Positions 1 through 6,455 of a stretch of DNA of 8,953 nt are shown piece by piece. The notes beneath the pieces are model-generated. The model was given only the letters and a program-made list of their open reading frames with translations, was not told where the DNA came from and did not search any database. The translations under genes and the position numbers were made by a program. The stretch is from Anaerolineaceae bacterium (GTDB lineage Bacteria; Chloroflexota; Anaerolineae; Anaerolineales; Villigracilaceae), in NCBI GenBank assembly GCA_009885445.1, contig VFKQ01000221.1:1-8953 (forward strand), given 5' to 3'. Within the stretch, counting starts at the first letter, position 1. The number at the start of each line of letters is the position of its first letter.

Positions 1-1
1 A

Positions 2-178
2 GTCCACGGCGCGTGGCCCGGGCTGGGCACAGGTCAACTCGTGGGGCCGGGCGATTTAGCCGTCACCACCGATTACCGCGATATCCTCTCGGAGATTTTG
101 GTCAAGCGCTTGAACAACCCCGCGCTGGGTGATATTTTTCCAAACTATCAGGCCACGATGAGGGGGATCCTTAAATAA
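2..178 (+). CDS. DUF1501 family protein, C-terminal end (partial)
   Basis: Reading from base 2 gives 58 open codons ending in TAA at 176-178; the start lies outside the window. The visible protein runs from VHGAWPGL through GDLAVTTDYRDILSEIL to a short tail MRGILK. The pattern 'G-x-WPGL ... DLAVTTDYRD(I/V)L' is, from memory, the usual C-terminal end of DUF1501 proteins. These are secreted, sulfatase/alkaline-phosphatase-fold proteins of unknown substrate that often carry a twin-arginine signal. Only the last part of the domain is visible, so neither the export signal nor any active-site residue can be checked. Codon use is GC-rich, like the HAD gene that follows, and 113 nt separate the two. 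The family call is fairly confident; the function is unknown. Confidence 0.75.
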   Translation, partial: VHGAWPGLGTGQLVGPGDLAVTTDYRDILSEILVKRLNNPALGDIFPNYQATMRGILK

Positions 179-196
179 GAAATGGACGCCGAACAA

Positions 197-233
197 CACG
201 GATAAACGCGGAAAAAGTCCGCGTAAATCTGTG
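197..233. repeat. Imperfect inverted repeat (hairpin) in the DUF1501-HAD spacer
   Basis: The arms 197-212 and 218-233 pair at 13 of 16 positions around a 5-nt loop (aaaag); the inner 7 bp (206-212 with 218-224) are perfect. No T-run follows, so it is not a standard intrinsic terminator, although it lies just after the DUF1501 stop and could still act as an mRNA 3' structure. It resembles short dispersed hairpin repeats found between genes in many environmental bacteria. Copy number in this genome is unknown. Confidence 0.5.
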
Positions 234-279
234 CCCGCCCGTATTCAGGATGGGTGATTATTTCATATCGTAAGGTGGG

Positions 280-285
280 TATAAT
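280..285 (+). promoter_or_regulatory. -10 element (TATAAT) for a probably leaderless HAD mRNA
   Basis: A perfect TATAAT ends 6 nt before the ATG at 292. Sigma-70-type initiation about 6-7 nt downstream of the -10 would place the first transcribed base at or next to the A of the ATG. No Shine-Dalgarno sequence lies at a normal distance. No good -35 hexamer is visible 16-18 nt upstream, where the sequence is AT-rich. That this is a promoter is inferred from the perfect hexamer and the missing ribosome binding site. Confidence 0.5.
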
Positions 286-291
286 CGGCGG

Positions 292-960
292 ATGCTTGAA
301 GCCCTGATCTTTGATTTTGACGGACTGATTCTCGACACCGAAACGCCCGAAGTGGAAGTGTGGCAGTCCATTTATCGCGAACACGGACAGGATTTGCCCG
401 TCCACGAGTGGAGCAAGACCATCGGCGGGTACGGCCTGTCCAATTTTGACGCGGCGATTCATCTTGGCGAATTAACCGGCCTCGACCCCGCGCCTTTGCG
501 CGCCCGTTATCGCGCTGAATCAGATGCGGTGATTCGGGCCAAGTCGATTCAACCCGGCGTGCTGGATCTAATTCTCGACGCGCGTCAGCGCGGATTGGGA
601 CTCGCCGTCGCTTCGAGTTCGCGCCACGAATGGGTGGACGCGCATCTGACGCGCCTCAACCTGATTCAGCATTTCGATCACGTCATCTGCGCGGACGATG
701 TGGCGCCGGGCCGAACCAAGCCGAACCCCGATCTATTTTTGTTGGCGCTAACCCGCCTCGGGGTGCGGAATGATGCGGCGGTGGTGTTTGAAGATTCGCC
801 CAATGGAGTCTGTGCGGCGCGGGCGGCGGGAATCTTCGTGGTGGCGGTGCCCAATGCGCTGACGTCGCAATTGATTTTTGAGGGGGAGAATTTGCGGGCG
901 TCGTCGCTTGCAGGTTTGACAGTGGCTGATTTGGTAATTTATTTTTCAAGTAAAAACTGA
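292..960 (+). CDS. HAD-superfamily hydrolase (beta-phosphoglucomutase-like subfamily)
   Basis: A 222-residue cytosolic phosphotransferase of the HAD-IA/beta-PGM type, normal length for the family. All four HAD motifs are present: motif I DFDGLILDTE with nucleophile Asp8 and acid/base Asp10; motif II around Ser108 (VASSS); motif III Lys143 in RTKPNPD; and motif IV FEDSPNG with Glu167 and Asp168 for Mg2+. The residues between motif I and II form a helical cap, as in enzymes acting on small phosphorylated sugars or metabolites. The exact substrate (sugar phosphate, phosphoglycolate or other) cannot be told. The start is set by motif I, which must lie at the N-terminus, and by the TATAAT immediately upstream. 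The GT2 gene begins 6 nt after the stop. A degraded partial copy of this gene occurs at 6190-6455, so the locus once held two versions. The body is GC-rich (40 of 60 bases at 481-540), but the last 30 nt or so turn AT-rich where the next block begins. Confidence 0.88.
   Translation: MLEALIFDFDGLILDTETPEVEVWQSIYREHGQDLPVHEWSKTIGGYGLSNFDAAIHLGELTGLDPAPLRARYRAESDAVIRAKSIQPGVLDLILDARQRGLGLAVASSSRHEWVDAHLTRLNLIQHFDHVICADDVAPGRTKPNPDLFLLALTRLGVRNDAAVVFEDSPNGVCAARAAGIFVVAVPNALTSQLIFEGENLRASSLAGLTVADLVIYFSSKN
916..943 (+). promoter_or_regulatory. Possible promoter inside the HAD 3' end, driving the glycosylation block
   Basis: A consensus -35 TTGACA (916-921) is followed after 16 nt by TTTATT (938-943), which matches 4 of 6 positions of the -10 consensus. 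Initiation near 950 would give a short leader before the GT2 ATG at 967. The TTGACA also encodes the conserved Leu-Thr of the HAD C-terminus and recurs in the HAD relic at 6393-6398, so it may be a coding coincidence. Weak call. Confidence 0.25.
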
Positions 961-966
961 AACCCA

Positions 967-1932
967 ATGACCAAGTTGATAATTCAAATTCCCTCTTATA
1001 ACGAAGCAACCAGTCTGCCAATTGCGTTGCAGGGCTTGCCGCGCGAAGTGGCGGGGATATCAAAAGTGGAGTGGCTGGTGATTGATGATGGCAGTGAGGA
1101 TGGCACCGCCGAAGTTGCGAGATTGCATGGCGTTGACCATGTTGTGCGGCATGCCAAGAATCTTGGGCTGGCGCGTGCATTTGCCAGCGGGCTGGAGGCA
1201 TGCATTGCGCTGGGTGCAGATATTATTGTTAATACCGATGCCGATAATCAATATGACGGCCGCGATATTGTTAAGTTGGTTGCGCCCGTTCTGGAGGGGC
1301 GGGCCGACATTGTGATTGGCGAGCGGCCGATTTCATCTACTGCGCATTTTTCATTCGCAAAAAAAATATTACAAAAGCTGGGCAGTTTTGTTGTGCGGCT
1401 GGCGAGCAACACATCTGTGCCGGATGCGCCCAGTGGGTTTCGCGCGTTCAGCCGTCGCGCGGCGATGCAACTGCATGTGTTTAGCGATCACACTTATACG
1501 TTGGAAACAATTATTCAAGCGGGGCATAAGGGCATGGCCGTGCTCTCGGTGCCGATTCGCACGAATGATTATTTGCGGCCTTCGCGCTTGATCTCGAGCA
1601 CGCCGCGTTATGTGCTCAGATCTGCGACGACCATTCTGCGGATTTTTATGACGTATCAGCCACTTGTTTTTTTTGCCATCCCAGCAACTATATTTTTTAT
1701 TGCAGGCGGAGCGCTTGGGCTTCGCTATATTTCTTATTATTTATCGGGCGCAGGCCAGGGACACATTCAGTCGTTAATCTTAACGACCATTTTTCTCGGC
1801 GCGGGCGGCTTGGCCGCGATTCTCGGTCTGCTGGCGGACCTGGTCTCAGTCAATCGCAAACTGCTTGAGAGAATCGACGCGCGGCTTTTTGAATTGAATG
1901 AGACTTTAAAGAAAAATGACCCGGATAAATAG
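967..1932 (+). CDS. GT2 glycosyltransferase, polyprenyl-phosphate sugar synthase type
   Basis: A 321-residue family 2 glycosyltransferase of the dolichyl-phosphate-mannose-synthase type. The N-terminal GT-A domain (about 1-225) has IPSYNE (8-13), DDGSEDGT (40-47) for nucleotide-sugar binding, and the DXD motif NTDADNQYDG (Asp91, Asp93) for the metal and diphosphate. The acceptor region DAPSGFRAFSR follows at about 153-163. Two hydrophobic helices (about 231-255 and 268-293) precede a basic, probably cytosolic tail, VNRKLLERIDARLFELN. Family knowledge: such enzymes move one sugar from GDP- or UDP-sugar to a polyprenyl phosphate at the inner leaflet, making the donor for GT-C enzymes. Whether the sugar is glucose, mannose or another cannot be seen. 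The start is 6 nt after the HAD stop, with only a poor ribosome binding site. The 3' end overlaps the sulfotransferase gene by 17 nt, suggesting translational coupling. As first gene of the block, it probably supplies the lipid-linked sugar for the products downstream. Confidence 0.87.
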   Translation: MTKLIIQIPSYNEATSLPIALQGLPREVAGISKVEWLVIDDGSEDGTAEVARLHGVDHVVRHAKNLGLARAFASGLEACIALGADIIVNTDADNQYDGRDIVKLVAPVLEGRADIVIGERPISSTAHFSFAKKILQKLGSFVVRLASNTSVPDAPSGFRAFSRRAAMQLHVFSDHTYTLETIIQAGHKGMAVLSVPIRTNDYLRPSRLISSTPRYVLRSATTILRIFMTYQPLVFFAIPATIFFIAGGALGLRYISYYLSGAGQGHIQSLILTTIFLGAGGLAAILGLLADLVSVNRKLLERIDARLFELNETLKKNDPDK

Positions 1933-2767
1933 TTCTGCCCAGCCGGTGATAATCATTTCGACAGGTCGCACCGGAACCAACTTTCTTTCGAAACTCTTCA
2001 ATGAGTTTTATTCTGATTGTGTGGATGCCTACCATGAACGCGGGGCATCCCGCCCGATGCAAATCCTGACCAATTTTTATTTTTCGCGGCTTTTGCCCAA
2101 GTCGTTTTTACGGCGGGCATGGGATGTGTTGAAGGGTTGGGAAGTAGCTGAGTGCCGAAAGGATTTTCATATTGACTCGAACTGTTTTCTATATGGTTTT
2201 GTGCCCACTTTCCCAGATTTATATCCGAACCTTAAGGTCATCCATATTGTGCGCGACCCGCGCACTTATGTCGCATCTCACCTGAATTATGCGCGTGAAG
2301 ATGCAGGTAGTTTTATCGCGAATTACCTAGTCCCATTTTGGCAACCCAGCCCATTCCTTACGCGGGAGATGCCACTGACCAAAATCGGAAAATTATCGCG
2401 CATGGAAAGATATGCCTGGATTTGGCGCTTCAAAAATCAACACATGGCGTCGCTGGAAAACTCGTCAGCCCTTTATCTGCGCATAAAATTCGAGGACCTT
2501 TTTCACTCGTCCAATCCAGAAACTGCAATGGATGCAATTCTTGATTTTATCGGCTTGCCACATATCAGTGGAATGAGTGATCGTTTTCAGCGGGCAGAGA
2601 ATCAGGCATCTAGAAAAAAATTCACGGAATGGCAGAATTGGAATCAACAGCAATGCGCCGTTTTGGACGCAATCTGTGGAGAGCACATGCAGCACTATGG
2701 CTATGGTATGGAAAGTGAATGGATGCAACAGCGGAAACAAAAATCAGACATTAGTCAACCCGCATAA
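1916..2767 (+). CDS. PAPS-dependent sulfotransferase family protein
   Basis: A 283-residue sulfotransferase-fold protein. The N-terminal P-loop-like 5'-phosphosulfate-binding motif is ISTGRTGTNFL (about 14-24). The 3'-phosphate-binding motif is IVRDPRTYVASHL, with Arg113 and Ser121 at the expected positions. Later segments, YAWIWRFKNQ and LYLRIKFEDL, match the conserved core around the second half of the PAPS site. There is no signal peptide or membrane helix, so it should act in the cytosol, where PAPS is made. The chosen ATG lies 13 codons before the binding loop and overlaps the GT2 gene by 17 nt; a later start would damage the fold. Its stop shares one base with the next ATG (TAATG). Surrounded by lipid-carrier glycosylation genes, it most likely sulfates a sugar, either on the lipid carrier or on a nucleotide-sugar or glycolipid precursor. 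The acceptor is inference. The gene is AT-rich next to its flanks (22 G/C of 60 bases at 2161-2220), which suggests horizontal origin. Some relatives are annotated only as 'sulfotransferase family', and not all have proven activity. Confidence 0.85.
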   Translation: MTRINSSAQPVIIISTGRTGTNFLSKLFNEFYSDCVDAYHERGASRPMQILTNFYFSRLLPKSFLRRAWDVLKGWEVAECRKDFHIDSNCFLYGFVPTFPDLYPNLKVIHIVRDPRTYVASHLNYAREDAGSFIANYLVPFWQPSPFLTREMPLTKIGKLSRMERYAWIWRFKNQHMASLENSSALYLRIKFEDLFHSSNPETAMDAILDFIGLPHISGMSDRFQRAENQASRKKFTEWQNWNQQQCAVLDAICGEHMQHYGYGMESEWMQQRKQKSDISQPA

Positions 2768-3738
2768 TGAAGCCTATCCTTTCGGTCAAATTCATTACCA
2801 CTCTGCTAAGCATTGCCATCACCCTGGGGGTCGTTGTCTACGTTCTTTTGCAACTGAATGGGGATGCCATCTTTACGACCCTCGCTGAAACTGACGGAAA
2901 GTGGCTTGCCCTTGCGCTGGTTTCATATTTGCTTGTGTATTACGTGCGCACACTCAGGTTCCAGACCCTTTTTGGAAGCGAAATTAAATCATTTAGGGGT
3001 TTATGGGCAGTGACCTGTATTTACGGAATGTTCAATTATTTATTGCCTGCCAAAACGGGCGAACTTTCGTTTCCCGCGTTGATAGCGAAAAAATTTGGCG
3101 TTCCAATCTCGCGCGCGGCGGCCATGTTGATTGTGGCCCGTTTGTTTGACTTGATTGTCATTGCCCTGGTTTTGCCCGTTGTTTTATTTGCGTTCAGGGA
3201 GCGCCTTTCTGAAACGGTCGTTTATCTCTCGGTGCTATTTTCCCTGGTCACTTACGCAGTCGCAATCTGGTTCTTTGTAAGATCCGCAAAAAGTTGGAGC
3301 AACGACGTAGAGGACAGCGCCGCGCCCATACGCACTTTGAGCGGGTCGGCAAAGCGCGCCTGGCGTGGGCTTATGCAAGGGTTCGCGCTGGTTGCGCAAC
3401 GCCGTCTGCACTGGAAACTATTCGCGCAAACTTTCGCCCTTTGGTTTTTGATTTGCCTGAATTTTTATTTCATCATTCTTGCGCTTGGATATCAAGTGGG
3501 CATTTTTCAGGTTTCGATCATTATTCTTTTCATGGTGCCGCTCACATTGATTCCCATTCAGGGGTTTGCGAATATCGGCACCCACGAACTGGGCTGGGTC
3601 GCGGCCTTTGCAGTATTCAATTATCCCGCCGATGTGTCGCTGGCAATCGCCGTGAATTCTCATATCATTCTGCTCGTCTTTGTAGTGGTGATCGGTATGG
3701 CCGGGTTTCTGCTGAATATCCTTGAAACAAAGAAATAA
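2767..3738 (+). CDS. LPTM/YbhN-family (UPF0104) flippase-like membrane protein
   Basis: A 323-residue polytopic membrane protein of the lysylphosphatidylglycerol synthase transmembrane (LPTM) group, without the cytosolic LPG-synthase domain. The first helix is at about 9-29. Signature motifs occur in order: RTLRF (61-65), the re-entrant motif NYLLPAKTGELSFP (90-103), RLFD (125-128), and PIQGFANIGTHELG (264-277) near the C-terminal helices. About seven to eight hydrophobic segments are visible, with a charged cytosolic loop at about 173-216. Family knowledge: related proteins are encoded with DPM-like GT2 and GT-C enzymes in archaea and bacteria, and are proposed to move lipid-linked intermediates or phospholipids between leaflets. 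Here it sits between the cytosolic enzymes and the external transferase, exactly where a lipid-sugar flippase would be needed; the transport role is inferred. The start shares one base with the sulfotransferase stop (TAATG), and no separate Shine-Dalgarno is visible, so re-initiation is likely. Confidence 0.85.
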   Translation: MKPILSVKFITTLLSIAITLGVVVYVLLQLNGDAIFTTLAETDGKWLALALVSYLLVYYVRTLRFQTLFGSEIKSFRGLWAVTCIYGMFNYLLPAKTGELSFPALIAKKFGVPISRAAAMLIVARLFDLIVIALVLPVVLFAFRERLSETVVYLSVLFSLVTYAVAIWFFVRSAKSWSNDVEDSAAPIRTLSGSAKRAWRGLMQGFALVAQRRLHWKLFAQTFALWFLICLNFYFIILALGYQVGIFQVSIIILFMVPLTLIPIQGFANIGTHELGWVAAFAVFNYPADVSLAIAVNSHIILLVFVVVIGMAGFLLNILETKK

Positions 3739-3778
3739 TTTCGCCCTATTTTCCGATTCTGTTTGTCGAAGGTAACTC

Positions 3779-6193
3779 ATGAATATCCTCTTACTCCTGC
3801 TAAATCTTGTTTTGGTTTTGTCTTGCTCCTTCTTTTTACTGTCGTTGGCGAAATTCACGCGCAAGACAGCCTATTTACTGGGGATATTTATTCTTGCGTA
3901 TGCAGATATCGTTCTGATTTTAGAAGTGGCTGGACTTCTTTCTGCGTTGAATCCTGCGACAGTTTTGACTCTTCAGTTTCTCGTGACAGGAATTTCTGCG
4001 CTGGTGTGGCGTCGGATGGGTAAGCCAAATCTTCTGGGTCCATTCTCAGGGGTAGAGATCAGACATCTTCTAAAGGCCGGGATATTGGAAAGCCTGAGAA
4101 GGCACCCCCTCTTGGTCATTCTGGTAGTCTGCGTTGCCTATGTGTATCTTGGTCATATTCTCAGAATTCTGGTATTGCCTCCCTTTAATCCCGATAGCAT
4201 GATCTATCACCTTTCGCGTGTGGGCTATTGGATGCAACATGAATCTTTCTACCCATGGCCTACGCCAAATCCTCGCCAGGTCGTATTTCCGATGAATGCA
4301 GAACTGGGACTCTTGTGGACTATCTTATGGTGGGGAACAGACCAGTTAAGCGGATTTGTTCAATGGATGGCCATACCGGCTATTATGCTTGCCATTTATG
4401 GACTGGTCGGCCTGCTTGGCTATTCACGTCTGCAGGGGCTATATTCCGCCTTTCTATGGGCTACTCTGACTCAAGTCATCTTTCAATCTCATTCGACTCA
4501 GAATGACCTGATCACTGCTTCGTTTTGGGTGGCGCTGATATATTTCTTCTTCATCGGACTGCGCGAAAAACCCAGGCCCGCTGTATATCTCTCGGCAATC
4601 GCCTTCGGACTGGCGATTGGCGCGAAGAGTACGAGCCTGATAGTCCTGCCCGGCTTTGCAATTGCGCTGATTTTTACCATTTGGGAACATGCCCGCAACA
4701 AAGATTTTCAAGCCCGCCTGATCATGTGGGGATTCTCTGCCCTACTGGGCGTTTTGTTCTTCGGCTCATATATCTATATTCAGAATCTCATTGTTTTCCA
4801 CAGCCCCTTGGGGCCGAAATCTTTCTCGGCGTCTGTGGTTGGTATGAGTGGACGCGACAGCCTCTCCACTCATCTATCCTTGCTGGGTGACAATTTGGGA
4901 CGGTATATGTATCAGCTGGTCGATTTTTCCGCACTTCCGCCTGCACTCGCAGAACCAATACAGCCCGTGAAAAAAGCGCTTTTTTCATTTATTTACACTG
5001 GAGCAGGCATTTCCGTTGAAAATCAGGAGACAGTAGGCCGCGGCGGGTTTAGCCTGGACTATGTAAACCCCATTAACGGGGATAATTCCTGGTTTGGCCC
5101 ACTACTTGTATTTCTTATCCCAGCCATAGTGTATCAATTATATCGGGGGATACGTACGCACGACACATTGCGACTGACCCTGGCGATCTCGTCGATTATA
5201 TTTTTCTTATTCTTCTGCGCCGTCGAACGCTGGACACCGGCCAAGGGCAGATACTTTATGATTCCGGTAGCGCTCTCCTTTCCTTTGATTGCCGGTTTGT
5301 TCAACCCTCTTATGCCGGGCCATAAATTGGTGAAATCTTTTTTGATACTCCTGGGCATCACATCCATGTTAAGTGTTGCTTTGCTTGGCATACATCAGTT
5401 GACCAGCTCTGATTTGAAAGATTTATTTTCAGGCCAACGAAGCGACCCATTTTGGAGCAAGGATTTTAGCTATCGATTGATTCTGGAAAACGTGCCTCAG
5501 ACTGCCTCCATTGGGCTGTTGAGCCACTTTAGCTATGCAGATTACCCGTTCTTTGGCGAGCATCTGATGCGCCGGATTACAGTGGCAATTCCTGATAATG
5601 AGCCCCTCCTACCCGGGGTTGATTACCAGCGTTTTTCACAAGAGTATGAGAATTCAGATTACATCTTCTTGATCAGCACAAAACCTTCACTGCTGAATGT
5701 CACCTCGATGAAACATTTTCTCTTGATCCAGGCTCCTTCCGAATCCTTGTGGATTCGCAAGGATTTGCGCCCTGCCGAGGCTTGTGACGATCGTAGCTGG
5801 CCATTCATTCTATTTTACGAAGACTCTGCGGAGGCCGTGTGCCCCCGCTTTCCATTAATCATGGATGGTTACATGCCTACTCAAGCGGGTGACTTCAAAC
5901 CGGAAATAGGAGTGGGGGTTCACCAAGGAATAACATTTGATCTTGTGGTGCAACAAGATTCCCTGGTAACCTTCTCGATTCTTCTACAACCCCGACCCAT
6001 ATTTGAGCAGACCATGCAGTTTATCATCACCGACCCAAATGGTAATCCTACCGTCCATTCTTCCGAATTCAGGAGCGGAAAAGAAGTGAATTTTGTTGCC
6101 CGCCTACAGCCGGGTGTGTATAAAATTCAATTATTTCTGGCCGACGGTTCTTTCAGGGCCAGAATTTTGAATTTTCAGGTGACTGTCCCCTGA
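3779..6193 (+). CDS. GT-C (GT39-like) polyprenyl-phosphate-sugar glycosyltransferase with C-terminal beta-rich domain
   Basis: An 804-residue integral membrane glycosyltransferase with about twelve hydrophobic segments. The catalytic GT-C signature is in the first external loop: PPFNPDSMIYHLSRVGYW, with the likely catalytic Asp139, followed by a second external motif, PTPNPRQVVFPMN. A second marker, KGRYFMIP (about 489-496), is the region that in PMT/ArnT-like enzymes holds the lipid-phosphate sugar. After the last helix (about 525-545), the rest is soluble and probably extracytoplasmic: a mixed domain (about 560-690) and a terminal beta-rich, Ig-like stretch (about 695-804) with DPNGNPT and LQPGVYKIQLF. 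Such tails may bind the acceptor or cell wall. The start has a fair ribosome binding site (AAGG at 3769-3772, 6 nt from the ATG) after a 40-nt gap, longer than elsewhere in the block. It should use the lipid-linked sugar made by the GT2 upstream; the acceptor (protein, lipid or polysaccharide) is unknown. Its TGA (6191-6193) lies within the first bases of the HAD relic, so the 3' end coincides with a recombination joint. Confidence 0.82.
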   Translation: MNILLLLLNLVLVLSCSFFLLSLAKFTRKTAYLLGIFILAYADIVLILEVAGLLSALNPATVLTLQFLVTGISALVWRRMGKPNLLGPFSGVEIRHLLKAGILESLRRHPLLVILVVCVAYVYLGHILRILVLPPFNPDSMIYHLSRVGYWMQHESFYPWPTPNPRQVVFPMNAELGLLWTILWWGTDQLSGFVQWMAIPAIMLAIYGLVGLLGYSRLQGLYSAFLWATLTQVIFQSHSTQNDLITASFWVALIYFFFIGLREKPRPAVYLSAIAFGLAIGAKSTSLIVLPGFAIALIFTIWEHARNKDFQARLIMWGFSALLGVLFFGSYIYIQNLIVFHSPLGPKSFSASVVGMSGRDSLSTHLSLLGDNLGRYMYQLVDFSALPPALAEPIQPVKKALFSFIYTGAGISVENQETVGRGGFSLDYVNPINGDNSWFGPLLVFLIPAIVYQLYRGIRTHDTLRLTLAISSIIFFLFFCAVERWTPAKGRYFMIPVALSFPLIAGLFNPLMPGHKLVKSFLILLGITSMLSVALLGIHQLTSSDLKDLFSGQRSDPFWSKDFSYRLILENVPQTASIGLLSHFSYADYPFFGEHLMRRITVAIPDNEPLLPGVDYQRFSQEYENSDYIFLISTKPSLLNVTSMKHFLLIQAPSESLWIRKDLRPAEACDDRSWPFILFYEDSAEAVCPRFPLIMDGYMPTQAGDFKPEIGVGVHQGITFDLVVQQDSLVTFSILLQPRPIFEQTMQFIITDPNGNPTVHSSEFRSGKEVNFVARLQPGVYKIQLFLADGSFRARILNFQVTVP

Positions 6194-6455
6194 TTCAGCG
6201 GTTTGATCAAGTGACCTGCGCCGACGATGCCTCGTTTGGCAGGACCCAGCCGACGATAGACCTATTTTTGGGCGCGGGACCGGTGACAGGTCTGGCACGA
6301 TGCGGCGGTTGTGTTCGAGCATCTGCTCAATGTCGCCCACCGCACAAATCACCTTTGATGGAGCAAGCCTTAGGCTGGCGTCGCTTGCAAGTTTGACAGC
6401 CGGCGATTTAGTCGCCCGTTTATCGGATACAATCAACCGTCTGGAGGCCCGATGA
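6190..6455 (+). pseudogene. Decayed 3' half of a HAD hydrolase gene (paralogue/xenologue of 292-960)
   Basis: Positions 6190-6270 align without gaps to 661-741 of the intact HAD gene (about 59 of 81 identical by hand count). Translated, this gives LIQRFDQVTCADD...GRTQPTIDLFL against LIQHFDHVICADD...GRTKPNPDLFL. The catalytic motif III Lys has become Gln. A net 2-nt loss then shifts frame; motif IV appears in the new frame as DAAVVFEHLLN, with the metal-binding Asp lost. About 50 nt are deleted after it. The C-terminal end is again recognisable as RLASLASLTAGDLV, matching RASSLAGLTVADLV, and continues to a TGA at 6453-6455. The N-terminal half, with motif I, is absent. With catalytic residues lost and the frame broken, it cannot make an enzyme. 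Its TGA overlaps the desaturase ATG, showing that a HAD gene once directly preceded the desaturase. The 258 bases between the GT-C stop and the desaturase consist almost wholly of this relic. Confidence 0.82.

Noticed and set aside
683..1201. Minus-strand open frame (172 codons) over the HAD-GT2 junction
   Set aside because: Antisense to two genes with complete catalytic motifs; the translation is Pro/His-rich and shows no domain.
6211..6396. Plus-strand open frame of 61 codons (GTG start) between the GT-C and desaturase genes
   Set aside because: It starts inside sequence homologous to the middle of the HAD protein and, after the frame shift, runs in a non-HAD frame. It is explained by the relic.
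6393..6433. TTGACA and TACAAT in the HAD relic as a desaturase promoter
   Set aside because: The 29-nt spacing is far too long for a sigma-70 promoter, and the TTGACA is explained by conserved Leu-Thr codons shared with the intact HAD gene.
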